Shown here: positions 54,145-64,000 of the stretch, piece after piece
Numbering within the stretch: the stretch's first letter is position 1
Layout of the letters: the number at the start of each line of letters is the position of its first letter
DNA from: Mytilus trossulus
Taxonomy: Eukaryota; Mollusca; Bivalvia; Mytilida; Mytilidae
NCBI RefSeq assembly: GCF_036588685.1
Contig: NC_086380.1
Location: 67,654,180 to 67,718,179, forward strand
Direction of reading: 5' to 3'
Length of the DNA stretch: 64,000 bases
Notes under the pieces: model-generated
Database searches by the model: none
Told to the model about the DNA's origin: nothing
Seen by the model: only the letters and a program-made list of their open reading frames with translations
Made by a program: the position numbers and the translations under genes

Positions 54145-54838
54145 GTACTACAGATACAGTGAAGTCGGCTTCATATCTTGACTTACATCTAGAAATTGAC
54201 AATGAGGGTCGGTTGAAGACAAAACTTTACTTACGACAAAAGAGATGATTTCAGCTTTCCAATTGTGAACTTTCCGTTTCTAAGTAGCAACATTCCAGCA
54301 GCACCTGCATACGGTGTATATATCTCCCAATTGATACGATATTACCGTGCTTGCATTTCCTATCATGATTTTCTTGATAGAGGGTTACTGCTCACAAGGA
54401 AGCTATTAAACCAAGAGTTCCAAATGGTGAAGTTGAAATCATCCCTTCGTAAATTTTACGGACGCCATCACGAGTTGGTTGACCGTTATGGAATAACCGT
54501 TTCACAAATGATATCGGATATGTTCCTTACGTCGTAACTACAATCCCCTTCCCTTTCATGAATTTGACCTACCGAATTAGACTATTTACCGGATTTGTAA
54601 TCACATAAGCAACACGACGGGTGCCGCATGTGGAGCAGGATCTGCTTACCCTTCCGGAGCACCTGAGATCACCCCTAGTTTTTGGTGGGGTTCGTGTTGT
54701 TTATTCTTAAGTTTTCTATGTTGTGTCATGCGTACTATTGTTTTTCTGTTTGTCTTTTTCATTTTTAGCCATGGCGTTGTCAGTTTGTTTTAGATTTACG
54801 AGTTTGACTGTCCCTTTGGTGTCTTTCGTCCCTCTTTT
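54145..54838 (+). repeat. Upstream pseudo-LTR of the Naiad element
   Basis: Direct repeat of 57519-58209 (~690 bp) with only a handful of differences. One is a 4-bp insertion near 54231 that shifts the old RT frame. It carries the last ~130 RT codons and the 3' UTR. A partial copy joined head-to-tail to a full copy is the usual pseudo-LTR arrangement of Penelope-like elements. Confidence 0.85.
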
Positions 54839-54840
54839 AT

Positions 54841-54905
54841 TACCACTGGGTCGATGTCTCTGCTGGTGGACATTTTGTCCCCGAGGACATCATCCGCCCA
54901 GTAGC
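54841..54905 (+). repeat. Retrozyme body module in the Naiad leader
   Basis: 'accactgggtcgatgtctct...gcccagtagc' matches the module between hammerheads in the retrozyme dimers (complement of 23131-23206; 30195-30272; plus copies at 37125-37195 and 42131-42215). Complementary pairs ACTGGG/CCCAGT and GGAC/GTCC can close a hairpin. It lies directly between the upstream repeat end and the start codon. Confidence 0.7.
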
Positions 54906-54919
54906 AAAACTACAATTGC

Positions 54920-57907
54920 ATGAACTTACGAAGAACTAACAGGAAACTGGCTCGGACGTCGCCCAGTATAAAAAGGTCCGAAACAGACGTCACCATGGAC
55001 ACGGTGTCGTCTGATACGGCAGGTGTCCCCTCATCACCAGACATGACAAATAACCCAAACACGACTCATTCAGATCATCGTCCTAGTGACAACAGCAATA
55101 TTACACATATACAGCCTTGTTCAGTTCTCCTTAAAGACATTTTGGTTTTTGATGACACAGTACAACACTGTCGCATTTCAAAATGTGAGACCAAAGGCTG
55201 CAAAACTTGTGCTATTTTAATTACAGATGCTGAATTCACTAGCAATTTGACCAAGAAGTCATATTTTACCAGAAGTTACGATGATCTGAATTGTAAATCG
55301 ATAAATGTCGTCTACGGATTAGAGTGCAACCTTTGCGGCTTGGTATACGTCGGTGAAACGAAAGGAAGGCTAAACAAACGTATGTGCGGTCATAGATCAG
55401 ACATTAACCTCAATGCTAACGACATTCTATACCAGCATTTCAATCAGCCCGATCATTCCATCGTTTCTATGACAGTTCGAATTATTGAAAAAATATACCA
55501 TAGCTCGAACAATCCTAATCTTTCAACGACTCTCCGTAGACAAAAAGAAGACTACTGGATTAGACAATTGGGAACTGCAACACCGTATGGCTGCAATGAC
55601 AAAACTGATGGTATAGGTATTATATCTAGTCCTTCGTGTAACTCGGTGAATGTGATGAATATTTTCAACTCGACTCCTCGACGTAGACGTAGTCATGGCC
55701 ATCGTCATTATACATCACCCTCTCTGCATGATGTCTCTATTAATGACTTGCTGCCATGCATACAAAAACCGTTAGGTATTCATCACATTCGCACGAAACT
55801 TTATTCATTACCCCTTTCAAAACTTCATTCTCTGTTCAATTTATGTTTGGAATCCACTGTAACAAACCCTCATTCAAACCAATACAAACTACAAGCTATA
55901 ATTTCGGATATTGCTAGTCACAGACTTTTCAAGCCAGTTCGCATTGGAAAAGATGAAAAAGAGAAAAGATCTTTTCTAAATCTTTCCTTTGCCAACAAAG
56001 GTCTCGATGGCGTCAACCTAGGCAATATCCTTCATCATAAATTAGTTCAATCGAAAATACCTCCTTATTTCAAAGACCAGTCTGTACCAATAATTTCTTA
56101 TACCTATACCAAACCTATTGCAACTAAAATTTTCAATTACAAACGCGTTTTGCAGGATCTCGATATTGACGACTTCAAGTCTAAACCTCCTGATTGCACT
56201 TGTGCTAGTTCACAATTCACATATAATCCTGCTGGCCACGTTATTACCGGTGACCTTAACATGGTAAATAACACTTCTCTACGAAACGTGTTATCGAAAG
56301 GTCCGAAATATCGTGAGCCTAAATCAATCAATTGGAAACACAACTTTAAAATTTTGATGGATTCAGTCGAGGATTATGCCAGGCAACGAGCTAAGCGCGA
56401 GAAGGAAGACGTAGACACTCTATCCGAATGGATTAAGGCAGTGAGGTCGTTAATACAAATCAGAATTAAGAAACTGAATGGGTCCATCAATGCCCAGGCT
56501 ACGTCAATCTTCAAAGATCCAAATGTTGCTAAACACCTATCTGACCTCCATGATGAATATGTTGTTGTCCCCGCAGACAAAGCCCCAAATAGCATCGTTT
56601 TTATCTGTAAAAGTCATTACATTAATTGCTTGATAAACGAATTAGGTATAGACAATTCACTTGGAAACCCAACATATACCCTCACGACACTTACCAAAGA
56701 GGAAATCCTGGATAATCATAGGTCTGTTCTTTGTTCCTTTGGTATTTCAACCAAAGATGAAGAACTGGATCTTCCATCACTGTATTGGATACCTAAACTA
56801 CATAAGTGTCCTTACAAACAACGGTATATTGCTGGGTCTTCCAAGTGCTCCACGAAACCCCTTTCTAAATTATTAACATCCATTTTATCAGCAATCAAAG
56901 ACGGGCTTCAAAGTTATTGTGAAACTGCCTATTCTAGAGGTGGCGTGAATCAGATGTGGATACTTAAAAATTCCAAAGATCTTTTAGAGTACATACAATC
57001 TAACTCTCTTTCATCTTGTAACAGTATTAAAACATTTGACTTTTCTACTCTTTACACAAGTATTCCACATTCCAAACTAAAAGACAAATTAAAAGAGTTG
57101 GTATTACTTTGCTTCATAAAAAAGAATGGCCAACGTAGATACAAGTATCTTGTCTTAGGGAGGGATAAATCATACTTTGTAAAGAACCATTCTGATTCAA
57201 ACAAAAAATTCTCTGAAACCGATATTATCAAGATGCTTGATTTCTTGATTGACAACATATTTGTTACGTTCGGAGGACGTGTTTTTCAACAGATTGTCGG
57301 CATCCGAATGGGAACAAACTGTGCCCCTCTACTTGCTGACTTGTTTCTTTATTATTATGAGGCTGACTTCATGCAGGAACTTCTTAGGAAGAAAGATAAG
57401 AAGTTAGCAATATCCTTTAACTCTACTTTCCGCTATATAGATGACGTTCTTTCGCTAAACAATTCAAAATTTGTTGACTATGTGGATCGCATCTATCCCA
57501 GCGAATTGGAGATAAAGAATACTACAGATACAGTTAAGTCGGCTTCATATCTTGACTTACATCTAGAAATTGACAATGAGGGTCGGTTGAAGACAAAACT
57601 TTACGACAAAAGAGATGATTTCAGCTTTCCAATTGTGAACTTTCCATTTCTAAGTAGCAACATTCCAGCAGCACCTGCATACGGTGTATATATCTCCCAA
57701 TTGATACGATATTCCCGTGCTTGCATTTCCTATCATGATTTTCTTGATAGAGGGTTACTGCTCACAAGGAAGCTATTAAACCAAGAGTTCCAAATGGTGA
57801 AGTTGAAATCATCCCTTCGTAAATTTTACGGACGCCATCACGAGTTGGTTGACCGTTATGGAATAACCGTTTCACAAATGATATCGGATATGTTCCTTAC
57901 GTCGTAA
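54920..57907 (+). CDS. Naiad PLE polyprotein: GIY-YIG endonuclease and reverse transcriptase
   Basis: 995 aa. GIY-YIG-type endonuclease ~130-225: VVYGL and LVYVG, Arg in GRLNKRMCGHR (150-159), catalytic Glu in RRQKEDYW (E210), plus PYGCN; C136/C139 with H173/H179 give the PLE CCHH set. CxC signature C426-T-C428, then GHVITGDLNMV. RT: YVVVPADKAPNS (547-558), Cys563 (aligned with the TGA of the 24-kb copy), LYWIPKLHK (621-629), motif A FDFSTLYTSIPH (D707), motif B GIRMGTNCAP (794-803), motif C FRYIDDVLSLNN (D841, D842), thumb to 995. It would nick DNA and prime reverse transcription in the nucleus. Odd point: Arg796 replaces the Pro of the usual GIPMGTNCAP, a one-base CCA-to-CGA change that may impair activity. 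Confidence 0.9.
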   Translation: MNLRRTNRKLARTSPSIKRSETDVTMDTVSSDTAGVPSSPDMTNNPNTTHSDHRPSDNSNITHIQPCSVLLKDILVFDDTVQHCRISKCETKGCKTCAILITDAEFTSNLTKKSYFTRSYDDLNCKSINVVYGLECNLCGLVYVGETKGRLNKRMCGHRSDINLNANDILYQHFNQPDHSIVSMTVRIIEKIYHSSNNPNLSTTLRRQKEDYWIRQLGTATPYGCNDKTDGIGIISSPSCNSVNVMNIFNSTPRRRRSHGHRHYTSPSLHDVSINDLLPCIQKPLGIHHIRTKLYSLPLSKLHSLFNLCLESTVTNPHSNQYKLQAIISDIASHRLFKPVRIGKDEKEKRSFLNLSFANKGLDGVNLGNILHHKLVQSKIPPYFKDQSVPIISYTYTKPIATKIFNYKRVLQDLDIDDFKSKPPDCTCASSQFTYNPAGHVITGDLNMVNNTSLRNVLSKGPKYREPKSINWKHNFKILMDSVEDYARQRAKREKEDVDTLSEWIKAVRSLIQIRIKKLNGSINAQATSIFKDPNVAKHLSDLHDEYVVVPADKAPNSIVFICKSHYINCLINELGIDNSLGNPTYTLTTLTKEEILDNHRSVLCSFGISTKDEELDLPSLYWIPKLHKCPYKQRYIAGSSKCSTKPLSKLLTSILSAIKDGLQSYCETAYSRGGVNQMWILKNSKDLLEYIQSNSLSSCNSIKTFDFSTLYTSIPHSKLKDKLKELVLLCFIKKNGQRRYKYLVLGRDKSYFVKNHSDSNKKFSETDIIKMLDFLIDNIFVTFGGRVFQQIVGIRMGTNCAPLLADLFLYYYEADFMQELLRKKDKKLAISFNSTFRYIDDVLSLNNSKFVDYVDRIYPSELEIKNTTDTVKSASYLDLHLEIDNEGRLKTKLYDKRDDFSFPIVNFPFLSSNIPAAPAYGVYISQLIRYSRACISYHDFLDRGLLLTRKLLNQEFQMVKLKSSLRKFYGRHHELVDRYGITVSQMISDMFLTS

Positions 57908-58209
57908 CTACAATCCCCTTCCCTTTCATGAATTTGACCTACCGAATTAGACTATTTACCGGATTTGTAATCACATAAGCAACACGACGGGTGCCGCATG
58001 TGGAGCAGGATCTGCTTACCCTTCCGGAGCACCTGAGATCACCCCTAGTTTTTGGTGGAGTTCGTGTTGTTTATTCTTTAGTTTTCTATGTTGTGTCATG
58101 CGTACTATTGTTTTTCTGTTTGTCTTTTTCATTTTTAGCCATGGCGTTGTCAGTTTGTTTTAGATTTACGAGTTTGACTGTCCCTTTGGTGTCTTTCGTC
58201 CCTCTTTTT
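57519..58209 (+). repeat. Downstream pseudo-LTR of the Naiad element
   Basis: Overlaps the RT 3' end and carries the 3' UTR. Its right end 'gtctttcgtccctctttttt' equals the junction sequence at 54838 of the upstream copy, which defines the element's 3' terminus. Confidence 0.85.
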
Positions 58210-58490
58210 TTAATCCGACAATTCCCCATACAAGTCACAATGTATAAAAAGGAAACCATTATATATTGTAAGTCAACATATTGTTTTTAACACGGAGCCT
58301 TGCCTCACAACGAACAGCAACCTGTAAACTACCCTAAAATTGACTAATGTAATACAATTCAAAGAGGAAAAACGTACGATCTAATCTATAATAAAAACCG
58401 TTGTATTTCCATTTATTAATTATTACACCTAATGAAGCTGCATAGACCGGCTGTCGAAAGCAAAAGCGTATCCTGTCATGTATGCATCAA
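58210..58490. other. Flank; fragment of an interspersed family
   Basis: 58285-58330 ('acggagccttgcctcaca') belongs to the family at 39640-39690. No gene seen. Confidence 0.4.
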
Positions 58491-58491
58491 C

Positions 58492-58951
58492 GATATCGAA
58501 AGATCAGGGCAAAAACATGTCGTTAGAGAGTTTGGTCATAAACATTTCATATCGGTCAACACATTTTTCATGTTGACCATAGGGCTTATGAAGTGTCGGT
58601 GTCAGTCGTTTTACATCATAAAACTGTTTAATAAAATTGAGATTTGAAATGGGGAATGTGTCAAAGCAACAACCACCTTACCATAGAGCAGAAAACAGCC
58701 GAATGCCACCAATAGGTCCTCGATATCGAAAGATCAGGGCAAAAACATGTCGTTAGAGAGTTTGGTCATAAACATTTCATATCGGTCAACACATTTTTCA
58801 TGTTGACCATAGGGCTTATGAAGTGTCGGTGTCAGTCGTTTTACATCATAAAACTGTTTAATAAAATTGAGATTTGAAATGGGGAATGTGTCAAAGCAAC
58901 AACCACCTTACCATAGAGCAGAAAACAACCGAATGCCACCAATAGGTCCTC
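58492..58951. repeat. 230-bp tandem duplication
   Basis: 58492-58721 and 58722-58951 are nearly identical; the visible difference is acagcc versus acaacc near the end. A third, diverged fragment is at 38400-38475. Confidence 0.85.
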
Positions 58952-58952
58952 A

Positions 58953-60070
58953 ATGCAGCGAGATACTCCCGCACCTTGAGGCGTCCTTCAGCTGGCACCT
59001 TACCCATTATGTATACTAGTACAGTGACAATGGACGTCATACTAAACTCCGAATTATACACATGAAACTAAATTTAAAAAGAACAAATCTAACAAAGGCC
59101 AGAGGTTCCCGACTTAAGACAGGCGCAAAATTGCGGCGGGGTTACACATGTTTTTTGATATCTCAACCCTCCCCTATACCTCTAGCCAATTGAGAAAAAA
59201 AAACGCACAACAATACGGACAGTAAAACTCAGTTTAAGAAAAGTCTGAGTCCGATGTCAAAATATGTAATAAAAGAAAATAAACAAAATGACAATAATAC
59301 ATAAATAACAACAGACTACTAGCAGTTACTAACATGCCAGCTCCAGACCTCAATAAAACTGATTGAGAGGTTATGTCTTCATCATATGAATATCAGACAC
59401 AATCCCTCAAATGTTTTGACTAGTTTATGATATCGAAAACCCTGATGTAATAATTTTTCATGAATACATAAATGTTTCTCCCTAAAATCTAATACGTTGT
59501 TAAATACACAGCGAATCATACAAATTGAGATACATAAACACCGTAAGATGGTGACAAGGATACGTGACCATCTAAATATGGAAAATTAACGATAGGAAAT
59601 GAAAAATCATCTCTTTTATCATAAGGTTTTGTATTAAGATTCCCGTTAATGAAATATATATCAAGATCGAGTAAAGGGCAGTCGTCATTGTTTGTATAAG
59701 CGTTATTAAAAGTAAGTTCAACAGGATAATTATTTTAGTATACACACTAAAGTTGTCATTATTGAGAGTCAATATATCATCCAAATATCTAAAAGTATTG
59801 TTAGATATTTGTGTATCAAATGGTATTTCGATTGGTCTTTGCTGATTTTAATCCTTAATTGTAACACATAACAATAAAAAAAAAAGGTCCGCAATAAGTG
59901 GTGCACACAGTAAGTCCCCGTTGGAATTCCAATAACTTGACGATATACGGAAACTTCAAAGCGAACAAAATTGTTATCAAGTAAAAATTCAAGAGCAGAT
60001 ATAGTATCAAAGCATGTCCAATTGGCAGTTCTTTTGTTTGTTGTTACCAAAAATGACATAAAAGATCAGT
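58953..60070 (-). pseudogene. Decayed minus-strand copy of the Sec-type Naiad
   Basis: 58953-59415 is the 3' UTR in reverse (blocks 'accttgaggcgtccttcagc' and 'ttgcggcggggtta'). 59416-60060 is the RT from before motif B to the thumb, with stops, indels and GIPTGTYC in place of GIPMGTNC. A deletion joins the RT segment (26161 equivalent) to the middle of the SECIS (26522 equivalent), removing the ATGA quartet and AA but leaving the TGAT side at about 59385-59400. Confidence 0.8.
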
Positions 60071-60944
60071 TTTTTTGTTAGGAATGAACTCATGTTTCAT
60101 GTGTTAATGAAGCTGGTAAAACGTGTAGATGCACGAGCGTAACGTTATGATTGAGAATTGAACGACAGTGGGTATGTTACTGCAGAAACATTTCAAGTGT
60201 TTATAATTGGAAAGGTGAATTCATCACATATGTCGGAAATCTTACATTAAAGTCGTCAATCTGCGTCAATGCCACAAAACAAATAATCGGTTACATATTA
60301 CTTTATGAGATGACATTATTTACTGAACTGTAAAAATTAAACTATAAAAAATACCTAACTCCAAGGTTAATTCAAAAAGGAAATCCGTATTCAAATGGCA
60401 AAATCAAAAGCTCAAACACATCAAACAAATGGATAACAACTGTCATATTCTTCTCAGTCTATATGTGAAAGATATATAATAGGTAAAATGTCCAAAAAAG
60501 GGGTACAGCAGTCGATATTAGGTTATAATCTTAATCATTTTTAAAACCAACAAGTATTCAACAAAGAAACATAAAAAGGTAAATGTCCAATGCACATCAG
60601 AAAAAGTAAAAGACTAGAATACAAAAACTTACCTAAGTTATTGAATAACATCATGAGTATATCAGAAACTGAAAAAAACTGATAACTTTTTTTAAGGTGT
60701 AAATGTCTACAGGACCCCACATATGGAATTTATTACTAATACGATAACATAATCATTGTCTTTTTCTATTCACAGTCGATAATTTCAATTCAAAAGCAAA
60801 CAAAAATACAGCAACATGTTTTTGGTGAACAGTCAGTGATCTTATGTTCACGTTTTGCTTTTTTTGTAAAGGAAGAAACTGTTTTTTCTCTTTTCTTTTT
60901 TTTTTGCATAAAATATTTTCGGCAGTATTGGATAAATAAGCATG
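60071..60944. other. No gene seen; one interspersed repeat
   Basis: 60365-60455 is the repeat shared with 2345-2455. The remainder is non-coding. Confidence 0.4.
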
Positions 60945-63765
60945 ATAAGCATGAGTGTAATCAGTAAACAGCATCTATATCCTCACATTTTACACAGCTA
61001 AGCATGAGTGTATTCAGTAAACACCACCCATATCCTCATATTCTACAAAGATCAGCATGATTGTATTCAGTAAACAGCATCCATATCCTCACATTTTACA
61101 CAGCTAAGCATGAGTGTATTCAGTAAACACCATCCATATCTTCATATTTTACACAGCTAAACATAATTGTATTCAGTAAACACCATCCATATCCTCACAT
61201 TGTAAACAGTTAGCATGAGCGTATTCAGTAAACACCACCCATATCCTCTCACTTTACACAGATAAGCATGAGTGTATTCAGTAAACACAATCCATAGCCT
61301 CACATTTAACACAGCTAAACATGATTGTATTCAGTAAACACCATCCATATCCTCACATTTAACACAGCTAAGCATGATTGTATTAAGTAAACACCATCCA
61401 TACCTTCACATTTTACACAGCTAAGCTTAAGTGTATTCATTAAACACCATTCATATTCCACATTTAACACAGATAGGCATGATTTTGTTCAATAAACACC
61501 ATCTATATCTTCACACTTTATACAGCAAGGCAATACTTTATCCAGTAAACCCCATCCATATCCTAACATTTTACACAGATAAGCTGGATTGTATTCAGCA
61601 AACACCACCAATATCCTCACATTTTACACAGATAAGCATGATTGTATTTAGTAAACACTATCCATATCCTCACATTTTCACAGATAAGCATGATTGTATT
61701 CAGTAAACACCATCCATATCCTCACATTTTACACAGATAAGCATGATTGTATTCAGTAAACACCATCCGTATCCTCACATTTTACACAGATAAGCATGAT
61801 TGTATTCAGTAAACACCATCCATATCCTCACATTTTACACAGATAAGCATGATTGTATTCAGTAAACACCATCCATATACTCACATTTTACACAGATAAA
61901 CATGATTGTATTCAGTAAACACCATCCGTATCCTCACATTTTACACAGATAAGCATGATTGTATTCAGTAAACACCATCCATATCCTCACATTTTACACA
62001 GATAAGCATGATTGTATTCAGTAAACACCATCCATATACTCACATTTTCACAGATAAGCATGATTGTATTCAGTAAACACCATCCATATACTCACATTTT
62101 ACACAAATCAGCATGAGTGTATTTAGTAAACACTATCCATATCCTCACATTTTCACAGATAAGCATGATTGTATTCAGTAAACACCATCCATATCCTCAC
62201 ATTTTACACAGATAAGCATGATTGTATTCAGTAAACACCATCCGTATCCTCACATTTTACACAGATAAGCATGATTGTATTCAGTAAACACCATCCATAT
62301 CCTCACATTTTACACAGATAAGCATGATTGTATTCAGTAAACACCATCCATATACTCACATTTTACACAAATCAGCATGAGTGTATTCAGTTAACACCAT
62401 CCATACCCTCATATGCAAACAGCTAAGCATGAGTGTTTCAGTAAACACCATCCATTTCCTCACATTATATACAGAAAAGCACAAGTGTATGTTTTCCCGA
62501 AATAAATGACTCGTCTGATCCTTTCAAATAATTCATGGGCATTTACTATACTTCTATATTATAATGTCGAACCTAATCAGATAAGCATGATTGTATTCAA
62601 TAAACACCATCCATACCCTCATATTTTACACAGCTAGGCATGATTGTATTCAATGAACACCATCCATATCCTCACATTACACAGGTAAATATGAGTGTAT
62701 TCAGTAAACACCATCCTTATCATCACATTGTACAAAGCTAAGCATGAGTGTATTCAGTAAACACCACCGGTATCCTCACACTTTACACATCTAAGCATGA
62801 TTGTATTCAGTAAACATCATCCGTATCCTCACATTTTACACAGATAAGCATGATTGTATTCAGGAAACAACACCCATATCCTCACATTTTACACAGCTTA
62901 GCATGATTGTTTTCAAAAAACACCATCCATATCCTCACATTGTACACAGTTTAGCATGAGTGTATTCAGTACACACCACCCATATCCTCACACTTCACAC
63001 AGGTAAGCATGATCGTATTCAGTAAACACCATCCATATCCTCACATTACACAGGTAAACATGAGTGTATTCAGTAAACACCATCCTTATCATCACATTGT
63101 ACAAAGCTAAGCATGAGTGTATTCAGTAAACACCACCGGTATCCTCACACTTTACACATCTAAGCATGATTGTATTCAGTAAACACCATCCGTATCCTCA
63201 CATTTTACACAGATATGCATGATTGTATTCAGAAAACACCATCCGTATCCTCACATTTTACACAGATGAGCATGATTGTTTTCAAAAAACACCATCCATA
63301 TCCTCACATTGTACACAGTTTAGCATGAGTGTATTCAGTACACACCACCCATATCCTCACACTTCACACAGATAAGCATGATTGTATTCAGTAAACACCA
63401 TCCATATATTCACACTTTACACAGCTAAGCATGATTGTATGCAGTAAACACCATCCATAACCTCACATTTTACACAGATAAGCATGACTGTTATCAGTAA
63501 ACACCATCCGTATCCTCACATTTTGCGCAGATAAGCATGAGTGTATTCAATAAACAACATCCATTTCCTCATACTTTACACAGATAAGCATGAGTGTATT
63601 CAGTAAACACCATCAATATTCTTATATTACACAGCTAGGCATGAGTGTATTCAGTAAACACTATCCATACCCTCATATTTAAACAGCTAAGCATGATTGT
63701 TTCAGTAAACACCATCCATTTCCTTACATTTTATACAGATAAGCACGAGTGTACGTATTTCCGAA
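60945..63765. repeat. Minisatellite, 53-bp unit, about 50 copies
   Basis: Unit: 'agcatgattgtattcagtaa' + 'acaccatccatatcctcaca' + 'ttttacacagata', 53 bp (for example starts at 61741 and 61794). Units are most uniform at 61620-62340 and more diverged towards both ends. Higher-order copies are visible: the variant 'ccatccttatcatcac' followed by 'ccaccggtatcc' occurs at 62711 and again 370 bp (7 units) later. The array is interrupted at 62490-62580. No spacers, repeats or genes of CRISPR type. Function unknown. Confidence 0.95.
62512..62579 (+). repeat. Internal copy of the array's right-flank sequence
   Basis: 'cgtctgatcctttcaaataa...gtcgaacctaatca' is the same 68 bp as 63776-63843, where it forms the right border of the array. 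Confidence 0.85.
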
Positions 63766-63775
63766 AACAATAACA

Positions 63776-63843
63776 CGTCTGATCCTTTCAAATAATTCAT
63801 GGGCATTTACTATACTTCTATATTATAATGTCGAACCTAATCA
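63776..63843 (+). repeat. Right-flank sequence of the minisatellite
   Basis: Identical or nearly identical to 62512-62579, 1264 bp upstream. It marks the boundary of a duplicated block of array plus flank. Confidence 0.85.
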
Positions 63844-64000
63844 CATTAAGTCAGGAAACTTAATAACTCCATGTATCATCGGTTAATTTATTTTTCGTCA
63901 TGTCTGTCTGTCTGAATATCTTTCTCTTTTTCTATCCTTATCTCTTTCTTACTTTCTCTCTTTCTTTCTAGCGTGTCTGAATTTTGATCACGTGACTAGT
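63844..64000. other. Pyrimidine-rich flank
   Basis: 63905-63975 is rich in tctttc/tctctt. No gene seen before the window ends. Confidence 0.5.

Larger units (their letters stand above)
54145..58209 (+). mobile_element. Full-length Naiad-type Penelope-like element with pseudo-LTRs
   Basis: Order: upstream partial repeat, short leader (54839-54919), one 995-codon ORF, 3' UTR. The N-terminal GIY-YIG endonuclease followed by a CxC linker and RT is the permuted layout of Naiad/Chlamys PLEs; canonical PLEs have the endonuclease at the C terminus. The high identity of the two repeats and the intact ORF indicate recent insertion. No hammerhead was found in the pseudo-LTRs, as expected for this clade. 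Confidence 0.9.

Noticed and set aside
57908..58209. SECIS in the 3' UTR of the full-length Naiad
   Set aside because: No ATGA...AA...TGAT arrangement with a pairing helix was found, and this ORF uses Cys with no in-frame TGA, so none is expected.
60945..63765. CRISPR-like regular array
   Set aside because: Units are contiguous 53-bp variants with no unique spacers, in a eukaryotic context; it is a minisatellite.

Overview
The window is eukaryotic, AT-rich and dominated by repeats. It looks like nuclear DNA of a marine bivalve, most likely a mussel (Mytilus type). The evidence is molluscan-style single-exon B-box/coiled-coil/propeller genes, two families of Naiad-type Penelope-like retroelements (PLEs), an R2-like non-LTR element, many small hammerhead-ribozyme repeats (retrozymes), tRNA-derived SINEs, and introns with YAG acceptors. 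The species call is inference.

Layout. 0.5-1.7 kb: the last two exons of a C-type-lectin-like gene with a poly(A) signal. 1.9-7.6 kb: repeat remnants. 7.6-12.3 kb: a truncated copy joined head-to-tail to a full-length R2-like retrotransposon with an intact 1098-aa ORF. 12.4-14.0 kb: a LINE fragment, a mariner-like element with TA target duplication, and SINE pieces. 14.9-16.5 kb: a decayed TRIM-like gene. 18-20 kb: a large inverted duplication. 20.9-22 kb: tandem SINE units and overlapping palindromes. 22.9-23.4 kb: a retrozyme dimer (minus strand). 24.3-27.1 kb: a 5'-truncated Naiad PLE whose ORF is open except for one in-frame TGA. 27.7-29.4 kb: an intact TRIM-like gene (minus). 29.9-38.4 kb: retrozymes, a decayed Naiad copy and a broken TRIM-like copy. 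38.5-51 kb: MITEs, foldback elements, ~500-bp and ~150-bp tandem repeats, and a 2.1-kb TIR element carrying a Naiad fragment. 51.4-53.1 kb: a second intact TRIM-like gene. 54.1-58.2 kb: a full-length Naiad PLE with pseudo-LTRs. 58.5-60.1 kb: a 230-bp tandem duplication and a decayed Naiad copy (minus). 60.9-63.8 kb: a 53-bp minisatellite.

Most interesting points. (1) In the 24-kb Naiad copy the single TGA sits exactly where the full-length Naiad has Cys563. A 66-nt segment starting 50 nt after the stop folds by eye into a type-II-like SECIS (ATGA quartet, apical AA with a mini-stem, TGAT quartet). This predicts a selenoprotein reverse transcriptase. (2) At least ten hammerhead copies occur. 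Two are compatible with activity, and three pairs lie in head-to-tail dimers with ~350-400 nt monomers. (3) A ~65-bp module of these retrozymes also forms the 5' leader of the full-length Naiad, a sequence link between an autonomous RT element and ribozyme repeats. All alignments and folds here were done by eye.
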